From: DASYHS01 sp035998295
GTDB lineage: Bacteria; Pseudomonadota; Alphaproteobacteria; Azospirillales; Azospirillaceae
Assembly: GCF_035998295.1 (NCBI RefSeq)
Contig: NZ_DASYHS010000107.1
Location: 1-15,123 of the forward strand
Reading direction: 5' to 3'
DNA: 15,123 nt
Both the position numbers and the translations under genes were made by a program. The notes below the pieces were generated by a model that was given only the letters and a program-made list of their open reading frames with translations, searched no databases and was not told the origin of the DNA. The stretch's first letter is position 1; the number at the start of each line of letters is the position of its first letter. Positions 7,380-14,425 of the stretch are shown here, one piece after another.

Positions 7380-9002
7380 ATGACCTTTCCGGATTTCGGC
7401 CTGTCCGCGGACGAGCGGCGCGAGGCCGTGCTCGGCCACTACTACGAACGTCCCGGCATGGACGGGGAGCGCGGCGAGATCTGGTGCTACACCGACCGCA
7501 TCTCCTACGCCCCCGGCGAGACCGTGACCCTGCACGTCAGCTCCACGGCGCCGCGCTACGCGCTGGAGGTGGTGCGCGACGGCCGCACGGAGGCCGTCGT
7601 GCTGCGCGAGGAGGGGCTGGCCGCCCGGTGGCAGGACACGCCCGACCAGTGCTCGGTCCTGGGCTGCGGCTGGGCCGCCAGCCACGCGTTCCGCATACCC
7701 GAGGACTGGCCGTCGGGCGGCTACCGGGTCACGCTGCGCGCCGAGGGCCGCGACGGCGCGCCGATCGCCTGCCACCACCTGTTCATCGTGCGCCCGGTCC
7801 CGGGGCGCAGGCCGGGCCGCATCCTCCAGGTCGCCGCGACCGGGTCGTGGACCGCGTACAACACCTGGGGCGGCTCGAACCACTACCAGGGCATCACGGG
7901 GCCGGACCGGAACCAGTACGCGCCCACGGTCAGCATCGAGCGGCCGTTCTGCCGCGGCTTCGTCGTGCTGCCGCAGGACGCGCCCCGCATTCCACTGGAG
8001 GTGCCCGTGCCGCCGGCGACGCCGCCGCGCTACCCGCACATGGAGTGGGCATACGCGAACGGCTACAGCAAGAAATACGCCTCGTCCGGCTGGGCGAGCT
8101 ACGACGGCCACTTCTTCCGGTGGGCCGAGCGGGCGGGCTACGCGGTCGACCTCGCCAGCCAGCACGAGCTGCATTTCCGCCCGGAGATCCTGGACGGCTA
8201 CGACTGCGTCGTCTTCATCGGCCATGACGAGTACTGGACCTGGGAGATGCGCGACGCGATCGATGAATATGTCGGGCGCGGCGGCCGGGCGGCGCGCTTC
8301 GCGGCGAACTTCATGTGGCAGACGCGGCTGGAGGACGAGGGCCGGCGGCAGGTCTGCTACAAGTACCGCGCGCGGGCGGAGGACCCGCTCTACGGCACCG
8401 GACGGCAGTCGCGCACGACGACGTCGTGGGAGGCGCCGGAGGTCGGCCGCCCCGGGGCGGCGACCTTCGGGCTGAACGCGACCCGCGGGCTCTATGTCGG
8501 CTGGGGCGGCTGCGCGCCGCGCGGCGTGCGCGGCTTTCCGGTCTACCGGCCGGAGCACTGGGCGTTCGCGGGGACCGGGCTCTATTACGGCGACCTGCTG
8601 GGCGCGGAGTCCCACGTCTTCGGCTACGAGGTGGACGGCGTCGACTACGTGATCCGCGGCGGCCTGCCGGAGCCGACGGGCGAGGGCGGCGCGCCGGACG
8701 GGCTGGAGATCCTGGCGCTCGGCATGTCGTCCCTCAAGGAGGAGAGCGCCGACATCCCGGCAGACGACCAGTTCCTGTCGGACGCCGACGCGCGCTTCGT
8801 CGCCGAGACCCTGGTCGGCGACCAGACGCCGGCATCCGTGGACAAGGTCAAGCGCGGGGCCGGGATGATCGCGACCTTCCGGCGCGGCGGGGGCGAGGTG
8901 TTCCACGCCGGAAGCTGCGAGTGGGTGGCGGGCCTCCTGCGCCGGGACCCGATGGTCGAGCGGGTGACGGCCAACGTCCTCGACCGCTATCTCGGCCGAT
9001 GA
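7380..9002 (+). CDS. N,N-dimethylformamidase large-subunit-like protein
   Basis: This 540-residue protein resembles the C-terminal catalytic part of the N,N-dimethylformamidase beta (large) subunit, an iron-dependent amidohydrolase. Landmarks are ATGSWTAYNTWGGSNHY at about 153-169, GHDEYWTWEMRD at 281-292 and AGSCEW near 510-515. By motif and spacing, His282 and Glu284 match the HxE of the Paracoccus enzyme that helps hold its 2-Tyr-1-carboxylate iron. Tyr160 is a likely tyrosine ligand, and Glu417 may match a further active-site glutamate. The second tyrosine I cannot place. Residues 30-135 look like a beta-sandwich. No separate small-subunit gene is adjacent. The ATG at 7380 is preferred; a GTG at 7350 overlapping the ATPase stop would add ten residues. 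There is no signal peptide, so it is cytoplasmic. It probably hydrolyses an amide or formamide; the substrate is unknown. Confidence 0.82.
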   Translation: MTFPDFGLSADERREAVLGHYYERPGMDGERGEIWCYTDRISYAPGETVTLHVSSTAPRYALEVVRDGRTEAVVLREEGLAARWQDTPDQCSVLGCGWAASHAFRIPEDWPSGGYRVTLRAEGRDGAPIACHHLFIVRPVPGRRPGRILQVAATGSWTAYNTWGGSNHYQGITGPDRNQYAPTVSIERPFCRGFVVLPQDAPRIPLEVPVPPATPPRYPHMEWAYANGYSKKYASSGWASYDGHFFRWAERAGYAVDLASQHELHFRPEILDGYDCVVFIGHDEYWTWEMRDAIDEYVGRGGRAARFAANFMWQTRLEDEGRRQVCYKYRARAEDPLYGTGRQSRTTTSWEAPEVGRPGAATFGLNATRGLYVGWGGCAPRGVRGFPVYRPEHWAFAGTGLYYGDLLGAESHVFGYEVDGVDYVIRGGLPEPTGEGGAPDGLEILALGMSSLKEESADIPADDQFLSDADARFVAETLVGDQTPASVDKVKRGAGMIATFRRGGGEVFHAGSCEWVAGLLRRDPMVERVTANVLDRYLGR

Positions 9003-9026
9003 ACTATCAGCGTGGAAAGCAAGATC

Positions 9027-10400
9027 ATGTCCGCCAACCGTGAGGCACCCGGGTCCAACCGCCCGCCGTCGCATCTCTTCTACCAGACGCGCCTGCGCCG
9101 GCCGGTCGTGGACCGGGCCGAGGGCATCTACCTGTGGGACCGCGACGGCCGCCGGATGATCGACGGCTCCAGCGGGGCGATGGTGGTCAATATCGGCCAT
9201 GGCAACCGCGCCGTCCTGGACGCGATGCGCCGCCAGATGGAACGCGCCACCTTCGCCTATCGCCTGCATTTCGAGAACGAGCCGGCCGAGACCCTCGCCA
9301 CGCGCGTCGTCGACTACATGCCGCCGGGCCTGGACAAGGTCTTCTTCGTCTCCGGGGGATCGGAGGCGGTCGAATCCTGCCTCAAGCTCGCCCGGCAATG
9401 GGCGGTCGCGACCGGGCAGGCCGGGCGCTACAAGGTGATCTCGCGCTTTCCGTCGTATCACGGCAGCACGCTGGGCGCCCTGGCCGTCACCGGCTACGCC
9501 GCGCTGACGGCGCCCTTCGCGCCGATGATGCATGAGATGCCGAAGATCCCGGCACCGACCGCCTACCTGGACCGCGACGGCCTGTCCATGGAGGAGCGCG
9601 GCATCCGCTACGCCGACATGCTGGAGGCGGAGATCCGGCGCCAGGGCGCCGAGACGGTCCTGGCCTTCATCATGGAGCCGATCGGCGGCGCCTCCACCGG
9701 CGCGCTGGTGGCGCCCGACAGCTACTATCCGCGCATCCGCGAGATCTGCGACCGCTACGGCATCGTGCTGATCTACGACGAGGTGATGACGGGGGCGGGA
9801 CGTACCGGCCGCTTCCTGGGCGCCGACCACTGGGCGCCGAAGCCGGACCTGATCGCGCTTTCGAAGGGCTTCGCGTCCGGCTACTGCCCGCTGGGCGCGA
9901 TGGTCGCGCCCAGCCGGATGGTGCAGCCCGTGCTGGACGCGGGCGGCTTCCAGCACGGCTTCACCTATGCCGGGAACCCGCTCGCCTGCGCCGCCGGGCT
10001 CGCCGTGATCGAGGAGATCGAGCGGCAGTCGATGGTGGACAACGCGGCCGCCATGGGCGCGCTGCTGAAGGACGAACTGCAGGCGCTGGCGCGGCGCTTC
10101 CCGTTCATCGGCGACGTGCGCGGCAAGGGGCTGCTGCTGGCGGCCGAGCTGGTCGGCGACCCGGAGACCATGGCGCCGCTGCCGAGCGGACTGAACGCCC
10201 ATGCCCGCGTGGTCGAGCTGGCCTACGAGCGCGGCCTGATCATCTATTCGCGCCGCACGCGCGGCGGCACGGAGGGCGACCATTTCCTGGTCTGCCCGCC
10301 GATGATCGTGACGCGCGAGCAGGTCGGCGAGATCGTCGCCGTGCTGGCCGACACGCTCGAAGCGCTGGCCGCCGAGCTGCGCCTGCCCGTGAACCGCTGA
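9027..10400 (+). CDS. Class III (omega) PLP-dependent aminotransferase
   Basis: This 457-residue fold-type I PLP enzyme moves an amino group from a terminal or beta/omega amine to a keto acid. Visible features are the phosphate-binding GGSEAVES at 110-117, EPIGG at 217-221, the cofactor-binding Asp251 in IYDEVMTGAGRTG, the Schiff-base Lys280 in ALSKGFASGY and the FTYAGNPLACAAG block near 312-324. The length is normal. The ATG at 9027 was chosen; a GTG at 9012 would add five residues. It lies 24 bases after the DMFase-like gene and 14 before the BKACE gene. This placement suggests it makes the beta-keto acid that BKACE cleaves, or a semialdehyde precursor. The amine donor is not predictable from the sequence. 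Confidence 0.93.
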   Translation: MSANREAPGSNRPPSHLFYQTRLRRPVVDRAEGIYLWDRDGRRMIDGSSGAMVVNIGHGNRAVLDAMRRQMERATFAYRLHFENEPAETLATRVVDYMPPGLDKVFFVSGGSEAVESCLKLARQWAVATGQAGRYKVISRFPSYHGSTLGALAVTGYAALTAPFAPMMHEMPKIPAPTAYLDRDGLSMEERGIRYADMLEAEIRRQGAETVLAFIMEPIGGASTGALVAPDSYYPRIREICDRYGIVLIYDEVMTGAGRTGRFLGADHWAPKPDLIALSKGFASGYCPLGAMVAPSRMVQPVLDAGGFQHGFTYAGNPLACAAGLAVIEEIERQSMVDNAAAMGALLKDELQALARRFPFIGDVRGKGLLLAAELVGDPETMAPLPSGLNAHARVVELAYERGLIIYSRRTRGGTEGDHFLVCPPMIVTREQVGEIVAVLADTLEALAAELRLPVNR

Positions 10401-10414
10401 GGACGAGGAGAGCC

Positions 10415-11347
10415 ATGGCGAAGAAGAAGGTCATCGTCACCTGCGCGGTCACGGGGTCGGTCCATACCCCGACCATGAGCGACCACCTGCCGTTCACGCC
10501 GGACCAGATCGCGGCGGAAGCGATCGCCGCGGCCGAGGCCGGGGCGTCGATCCTGCATCTCCACGCGCGCGATCCCGCCGACGGGCGGCCGACCGCGGAC
10601 CCGGACGTGTTCATGCAGTTCCTGCCGCGCATCAAGCAGGCGACGGACGCGGTCGTGAACATCTCGACCGGCGGCAGCTCGCTGATGTCGCTGGACGACC
10701 GGCTGGCGGCGGCGCTCCGCGCCCGGCCTGAGATGTGCTCGCTCAACATGGGGTCGATGAATTTCGGCCTCTACCCGGCGCTGGACCGCTACGACACCTG
10801 GAAGCACGCGTGGGAGCCGGAACTGCTGGAGGCGACCCGGGATTCCATATTCAAGAACACTTTCAAAGATATAGAAACCGTCTTGAAGCTTCTGGGCGAA
10901 GGGTGCGGGACGCGGTTCGAGTTCGAGTGCTACGACGTCGGCCATCTCTACACGCTCGCGCATTTCCGTGACCGCGGCCTGGTCGGCGGGCCGCTGTTCA
11001 TCCAGTTCGTGTTCGGCGTGCTGGGCGGCATCGGCCCGGACGCGGAGAACCTGACGCACATGAAGCGGATCGCCGACAAGCTGTTCGGCGAGGACTACAG
11101 CTTCTCGGTGCTGGCGGCCGGGCGGCACCAGATGCCGCTCGTCACGATCGCGGCGGCGATGGGCGGAAACGTGCGGGTGGGGCTGGAGGACAGCCTGTAT
11201 CTCGGGCGTGGCGCGCTGGCGCGCTCCAACGCGGACCAGGTCGCGCGCATCGGGACCATCCTGGACGCGCTGTCGCTGGAGGTCGCGACGCCCGCGGAAG
11301 CGCGGGAGATGCTCGCCCTCAAGGGCGGCGACCTCGTCGCGTTCTGA
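10415..11347 (+). CDS. BKACE (DUF849) beta-keto acid cleavage enzyme
   Basis: This 310-residue zinc-dependent TIM-barrel enzyme belongs to the family founded by Kce, 3-keto-5-aminohexanoate cleavage enzyme. The family condenses a beta-keto acid with acetyl-CoA to give acetoacetate and a new CoA ester. The N-terminal VIVTCAVTGSVHTP, the zinc-binding HLHAR (His48 and His50), NISTGG near 82-87 and RVGLEDSLYLG with the third ligand Glu258 are all present. The length is typical. An AGGAGAGCC ribosome site precedes the ATG. Codons for residues 143-160 are unusually A/T-rich for this gene. The next gene starts two bases after its stop. Substrate specificity differs among subfamilies and cannot be read here; the aminotransferase next door points to a beta-keto acid made by transamination. 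Confidence 0.93.
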   Translation: MAKKKVIVTCAVTGSVHTPTMSDHLPFTPDQIAAEAIAAAEAGASILHLHARDPADGRPTADPDVFMQFLPRIKQATDAVVNISTGGSSLMSLDDRLAAALRARPEMCSLNMGSMNFGLYPALDRYDTWKHAWEPELLEATRDSIFKNTFKDIETVLKLLGEGCGTRFEFECYDVGHLYTLAHFRDRGLVGGPLFIQFVFGVLGGIGPDAENLTHMKRIADKLFGEDYSFSVLAAGRHQMPLVTIAAAMGGNVRVGLEDSLYLGRGALARSNADQVARIGTILDALSLEVATPAEAREMLALKGGDLVAF

Positions 11348-11349
11348 GC

Positions 11350-11865
11350 ATGGCGCGCGAAACCATCCGCCCGGCGGCCGCCGCCGACGCCGACGCGATC
11401 CACGCGGCGCTCCTCGACCTCGCGCGCGACATCGGCCTCGAGGGCAAGGTGTCGAGCACGGCGGACGACATCCGCCGCCACGGCTTCGGCCCGGACCCGG
11501 CGTTCGAGGCCATCCTCGCCGAGGCGGAGGGGAGCGTCGTCGGGCTCTGCCTCTTCTTTCGCAGCTTCTCGACCTGGAAGGGGCGGCCGGGCACCTATGT
11601 GCAGGACCTCTACGTCGCCGAGGGGCATCGCGGCGCCGGGCTGGCGCGGCGCCTGCTGGCGGCGGTCGCGGCGCTGACGCGCGCCCGCGGCGGCGCATAT
11701 CTGCGGCTTTCCGTGGACGCCGGCAACGCTCCGGCGCAGAACTTCTACAGCAAGATCGGCTTCGAGTGGTCGGCCCGGGAGCGGATCCACACGCTCGGCG
11801 GGCCGGCGTTCGAAGCCCTGGGCACGATCCCCGAGGAGAGAGACCATCATGGCGACGCTCGATGA
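11350..11865 (+). CDS. GNAT family N-acetyltransferase
   Basis: This 171-residue acetyl-CoA-dependent acyltransferase has the GNAT motif A as YVQDLYVAEGHRGAGLARRL at 83-102, where Arg94 to Ala99 form the pyrophosphate-binding RxxGxA loop. The later SVDAGNAPAQNFYSKIGF block at 121-138 is shared by small-molecule amine acetyltransferases, including the diamine (SAT-like) group. It begins two bases after the BKACE stop and overlaps the M20 gene by 17 bases, so it belongs to the operon. The last residues (EERDHHGDAR) are encoded by sequence that also carries the M20 ribosome site. It may acetylate an amine substrate, intermediate or toxic by-product of the pathway; this is inferred. Confidence 0.9.
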   Translation: MARETIRPAAAADADAIHAALLDLARDIGLEGKVSSTADDIRRHGFGPDPAFEAILAEAEGSVVGLCLFFRSFSTWKGRPGTYVQDLYVAEGHRGAGLARRLLAAVAALTRARGGAYLRLSVDAGNAPAQNFYSKIGFEWSARERIHTLGGPAFEALGTIPEERDHHGDAR

Positions 11866-13162
11866 TGCCCCGTACCGCGACATCCACGAGGCGGTCCACC
11901 GGCTGCGCGACCGGTCGGTCGGCCTGCTGTGCGACCTCGTGCGCGAGCCGAGCCTGCTCGGAGCGGAGCAGGGCGCGCAGGCCCGCATCGCCGACGTCTT
12001 CGCCGGGCTGGGGCTGGAGGTCGAACGCTTCGAGCTGGACCTGGACGCGATCCGCGACCTGCCGGGCTTCTCGCCGCCGGTGATCCAGGATCATGCCGGG
12101 CGCGAGAACGTGGTCGGCCTGCACCGGCCGGCCGGAACGCCGTCCGGCCGCTCGCTGATCCTGAACGGGCACATCGACGTGGTGCCGCCCGGGGACGCGG
12201 CGCTGTGGACGTCGCCGCCGTTCGTGCCGGAGGTCCGGGACGGGCGCGTGTACGGACGCGGCAGCGGCGACATGAAGGCGGGGATCGTCGCCTACTGCAC
12301 GGCGTTCGAGGCGCTGCGGGACCTGGGCCTGCAGCCGGCGGCGCCGGTGATCCTCCAGTCCGTCATCGAGGAGGAATGCACCGGCAACGGCGCGCTGGCC
12401 TGCCTCGCCCGCGGCTACCGGGCGGACGCGGCGATCATCCCCGAGCCCTTCCACCAGACGCTGATGACGGCGCAGCTCGGCGTCATGTGGTTCACCGTGC
12501 GCGCGGTCGGCAAGCCGGCCCACGTGCTCGACACGTCGAGCGGCATCAACGCGATCGAGGCGCTCCAGGCGGTGTTCGAGGCGCTCCGGGAGCTGGAGGC
12601 GGAGTGGAACCTTCCCGAGCGCCGGCATCCGGCGTTCCGCGAGCACGCCCATCCCGTGAACTTCAACCTCGGCCGGATCGAGGGCGGCGACTGGCCGTCC
12701 ACGGTGCCCTGCTCGGCGTCGATGGACGTCCGGGTCGGGTTCTATCCCGGCATGGCGCTCGACGCCGTGCGGCGGTCGGTCGAGGAGACGATCGCCGCGG
12801 CCTGCCGGCTGCGCCCCGCGCTGAAAGGGGCGGAAGTCTCGGTAACCTACAGGGGCTTTCAGGCCGAGGGCTGCGTCATGGACCGCGACGGCGCGCTGAT
12901 GCGGCTGCTGGCCGACGTCCATCGGCGGGTGGCCGACGCCCCGGTCGAGTTCCTGGCTTCGACCGCCACGACCGACGCGCGCTTCTTCCAGATCTACGGC
13001 AACATACCCGCCACCTGCTACGGGCCGGTCGGCGGCGCCTATCACGGCATCGACGAATGGGTGTCGATCGACAGCATGATGCAGGTAGCCGAGGTGCTGG
13101 CGGTCTTCATGGCCGAATGGTGCGGGCTGGAGAAGCGTCCGGTCCCGCGGGACGGAAGGTGA
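11849..13162 (+). CDS. M20 family metallo-amidohydrolase (ArgE/DapE-type deacylase)
   Basis: This 437-residue di-zinc hydrolase cleaves N-acyl amino acids or related amides. The M20 motifs are complete: His108 and catalytic-site Asp110 in NGHIDVVPPG, bridging Asp141 in GRGSGDMKAG, Glu175 (general base) and Glu176 (zinc) in EEEC, Glu199 in PEP and His399 in YHGIDEW. The inserted lid/dimerisation domain spans about 205-325 and includes GKPAHV. There is no signal peptide. The ATG lies within the end of the GNAT gene, with GAGGAGAGAGA upstream. As the last gene of the operon it may release the free amine by de-acylation (formyl, acetyl or other). Carboxypeptidase activity is the alternative. Confidence 0.93.
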   Translation: MATLDDAPYRDIHEAVHRLRDRSVGLLCDLVREPSLLGAEQGAQARIADVFAGLGLEVERFELDLDAIRDLPGFSPPVIQDHAGRENVVGLHRPAGTPSGRSLILNGHIDVVPPGDAALWTSPPFVPEVRDGRVYGRGSGDMKAGIVAYCTAFEALRDLGLQPAAPVILQSVIEEECTGNGALACLARGYRADAAIIPEPFHQTLMTAQLGVMWFTVRAVGKPAHVLDTSSGINAIEALQAVFEALRELEAEWNLPERRHPAFREHAHPVNFNLGRIEGGDWPSTVPCSASMDVRVGFYPGMALDAVRRSVEETIAAACRLRPALKGAEVSVTYRGFQAEGCVMDRDGALMRLLADVHRRVADAPVEFLASTATTDARFFQIYGNIPATCYGPVGGAYHGIDEWVSIDSMMQVAEVLAVFMAEWCGLEKRPVPRDGR

Positions 13163-13177
13163 CGCCGCCGCCGTCAC

Positions 13178-13217
13178 GATCCGGGGCCGCGGATCAGGAG
13201 TCGCGGCCTTTACTCCT
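13178..13217 (+). terminator. Possible end-of-operon hairpins
   Basis: Two adjacent inverted repeats follow the M20 stop: GATCCG/CGGATC (13178-13183 with 13190-13195) and AGGAGT/ACTCCT (13196-13201 with 13212-13217). Neither has a good T-run, only CCTTTAC inside the second loop. A termination or 3'-end protection role is likely from position but weakly supported. Confidence 0.3.
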
Positions 13218-13323
13218 CGGCTTCCTTCATCTCCGTTTCGACACATGCCCTGAGCATCAGGTACGAGCCGTATTCGCTGTAGATCGAGTGTTCCTGACAG
13301 TATGTCCGGACATGATCCGGCAC
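13210..13323 (-). CDS. Possible 37-codon ORF or remnant, minus strand
   Basis: From a GTG at 13323, the minus strand encodes a hydrophilic, protein-like sequence that begins VPDHVRTYCQEH and ends ETEMKEAEE, then stops. No clear ribosome site is seen, and the GTG start is arbitrary because the frame is open further upstream, antisense to the VOC gene. I do not recognise it. It could be a tiny gene, the tail of a decayed gene or chance. Confidence 0.2.
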   Translation of the reverse strand: MPDHVRTYCQEHSIYSEYGSYLMLRACVETEMKEAEE

Positions 13324-13341
13324 CGGAACTAGAAGGGTCGC

Positions 13342-13725
13342 ATGGCAGTCCAAATCGAGCGGGTGGCCCCGGTCCTGCCGGTCCGCGACGTGCGAGCAGC
13401 ACTCGCCCACTACCGGCGCCTCGGCTTCGAGGCGACCGCCTACGACGATACGGGTGCGGATCCCGTCTATGGATTCGTCTCCTGGGGCGGCGTGACCCTG
13501 CACCTGGCGCGCGTTCCCGACCTTGACCCGGCGACCTCCACCGCGGCCTGCTATCTCTACGTCAGCGATGCCGACACCCTGCACGCGGCGTGGCAGGCCG
13601 CCGGCGTCGACGGCCGCCTGATCGCGCCGGCCGACACGCCCTATGGCCTGCGCGAGTTCGCACATATCGATCCGGACGGCAATCTGCTGCGGGTCGGCGC
13701 GCCGCTCGAGCCGAACGCCCCATAG
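13342..13725 (+). CDS. VOC superfamily protein (glyoxalase/bleomycin-resistance fold)
   Basis: This small 127-residue cytoplasmic protein has the vicinal oxygen chelate fold. It begins with the typical strand VAPVLPVRDVRAALAHYRRLGF at about 8-29. Then come WGGVTLHLARV, YLYVSDADTLHAAWQAAGV and the closing REFAHIDPDGNLLRVG at 104-119, where a glutamate/histidine pair and DPDGN are family hallmarks. An AGAAGGG ribosome site lies five bases before the ATG. It is 179 bases past the M20 gene, after possible terminator hairpins, so it is probably its own unit. Family members bind or resist bleomycin-type compounds, act as glyoxalase or dioxygenase, or merely bind ligands; I cannot choose. Confidence 0.88.
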   Translation: MAVQIERVAPVLPVRDVRAALAHYRRLGFEATAYDDTGADPVYGFVSWGGVTLHLARVPDLDPATSTAACYLYVSDADTLHAAWQAAGVDGRLIAPADTPYGLREFAHIDPDGNLLRVGAPLEPNAP

Positions 13726-13733
13726 CCCCCTCC

Positions 13734-13964
13734 GCGGCCCGCCGATCCGGGCAAGCGCAGGCTCGTCCGGCGGCGTGTTCCGGAAGCGGTGCAGGCTCGC
13801 GCCGGCGTGGTTGCGCACCTCCGGGAAGTCGATTCCGATGTGGCTGCGTCCCTGGATCGCGACACCGACACCGCGCGCGTTCTGCCCGTCAAGGATGACC
13901 GGGTCTCATGCCCGGGCTTCGTGGACGCGGTGGTGGTGATGAGCCGTCCCGCTTGCCCCGACAT
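13734..13964 (-). pseudogene. Apparent decayed small gene with a frameshift, minus strand
   Basis: Reading the minus strand, an ATG at 13964 opens a G/C-third-position-rich frame (MSGQAGRLITTT...). A -1 shift at about 13906 leads into a second frame with strong coding character, about 88 percent G/C at third positions by hand count over 57 codons. That part includes PVILDGQNARGVGVAIQG and HIGIDFPEVRNHAGASLHRF. Taken alone, the second frame begins after a TGA and has no start codon before 13818. The plausible part ends near 13734, beside the VOC stop. I do not recognise the family. A sequencing error, an intact frameshifted gene or chance are alternatives. Confidence 0.33.
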
Positions 13965-14014
13965 CGAGCGTCTGTACTGAAGGCGTCAAATCGGGCGCTC
14001 CACCGGTGCCCGGT

Positions 14015-14056
14015 CGGCCTGCCGGACCGTTCGGCCTGCCGGACCGTTCGGCCTGC
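14015..14056. repeat. 17-bp tandem direct repeat, about 2.5 copies
   Basis: The unit CGGCCTGCCGGACCGTT occurs perfectly twice (14015-14031 and 14032-14048) and a third copy starts but breaks off after eight bases (14049-14056). There are no spacers, so it is not a CRISPR. It could be an iteron-like or slippage-generated repeat. Confidence 0.9.
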
Positions 14057-14190
14057 GCTCATCACGGGTTCAACATCTATAACAACCGCCCGCCTAAAAA
14101 AGAGGCAAATGACACGTTTCACGTGTATTGCGCCCGAGCTGGACTGTGTGATTGATTAAGGCGCGATAGACTAGAGGCTGTTTCTGAGAA

Positions 14191-14313
14191 ATGCATACTC
14201 TGGAATTCAAGTTCAACTGGCTGCTTCGTGCTCTGGTAATTCCTGTCGGTCGAGCATCCAGGGAAGAATTTTTCGCTAATATTTTCAGGTTCGCGGACGA
14301 GGCGCGCTCGTGA
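14191..14313 (+). CDS. Possible 40-aa small ORF upstream of the NRPS gene
   Basis: An ATG opens 40 codons starting MHTLEFKFNWLLRALVIPVG and ending FRFADEARS. The peptide is amphipathic, with a hydrophobic centre and a basic/acidic tail, and looks protein-like. Codon use is unlike the neighbours: many codons end in A or T (ACT, CTT, GTA, ATT, CCT, GCT, AAT). The ribosome site is poor; only a TGAGAA abuts the ATG and GAGG is farther upstream. It may be a leader peptide for the NRPS gene, a remnant of transferred DNA or a chance ORF. I do not recognise it. Confidence 0.25.
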   Translation: MHTLEFKFNWLLRALVIPVGRASREEFFANIFRFADEARS

Positions 14314-14334
14314 GTTCCGCCTCGGTCGTAAACA

Positions 14335-14352
14335 CCGCCGGCTGGCCGGCGG
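14335..14352 (+). promoter_or_regulatory. GC hairpin in the NRPS leader
   Basis: CCGCCGGC-TG-GCCGGCGG is a perfect eight-pair inverted repeat, 22 bases after the stop of the possible small ORF and 73 bases before the NRPS start. No T-run follows. It could affect message stability or act as an attenuator-like element. Confidence 0.4.
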
Positions 14353-14425
14353 CTCCATCGCAGCTGACGCGGGCTGCCGTCGTCCACGCGCGCCGTGACC
14401 GGCGGATCTGCACGGGAGAAGCCAC

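Larger units (their letters stand above)
13726..14425. other. Gene-poor 700-base stretch before the NRPS gene
   Basis: No intact, confidently real gene lies here. From left to right it holds an apparent decayed minus-strand coding fragment (13734-13964), a 17-bp tandem repeat (14015-14056), a zone from about 14060 to 14290 that is clearly richer in A/T than the rest of the window, an ACACG/CGTGT inverted repeat at 14112-14126, a possible 40-codon ORF at 14191-14313 and a perfect hairpin at 14335-14352. The A/T-rich zone is the most likely place for the NRPS promoter, but I cannot assign boxes. The mixture looks like a recombination or insertion junction. Confidence 0.5.

Noticed and set aside
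7020..10283. Open frame of about 1090 codons on the minus strand
   Set aside because: Antisense to the ATPase end, the DMFase-like gene and the aminotransferase; composition is that of a shadow frame and there is no ribosome site.
10244..13402. Open frame of about 1050 codons on the minus strand across the aminotransferase-end to M20 region
   Set aside because: It is antisense to BKACE, GNAT and M20 genes whose motifs are intact; the peptide is Arg/His/Gly/Asp-rich without domains, typical of antisense frames in GC-rich DNA.
13789..13980. 63-codon plus-strand ORF after the VOC gene
   Set aside because: GTG start without a ribosome site and weaker third-position bias than the minus-strand frame over the same bases.
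14015..14056. Possible CRISPR array
   Set aside because: The copies are directly adjacent with no spacers and only 17 bp long.
13889..14122. 77-codon minus-strand ORF starting MKRVICLFF
   Set aside because: It has no ribosome site, reads through the tandem repeat and ends in low-complexity Pro/Arg sequence.
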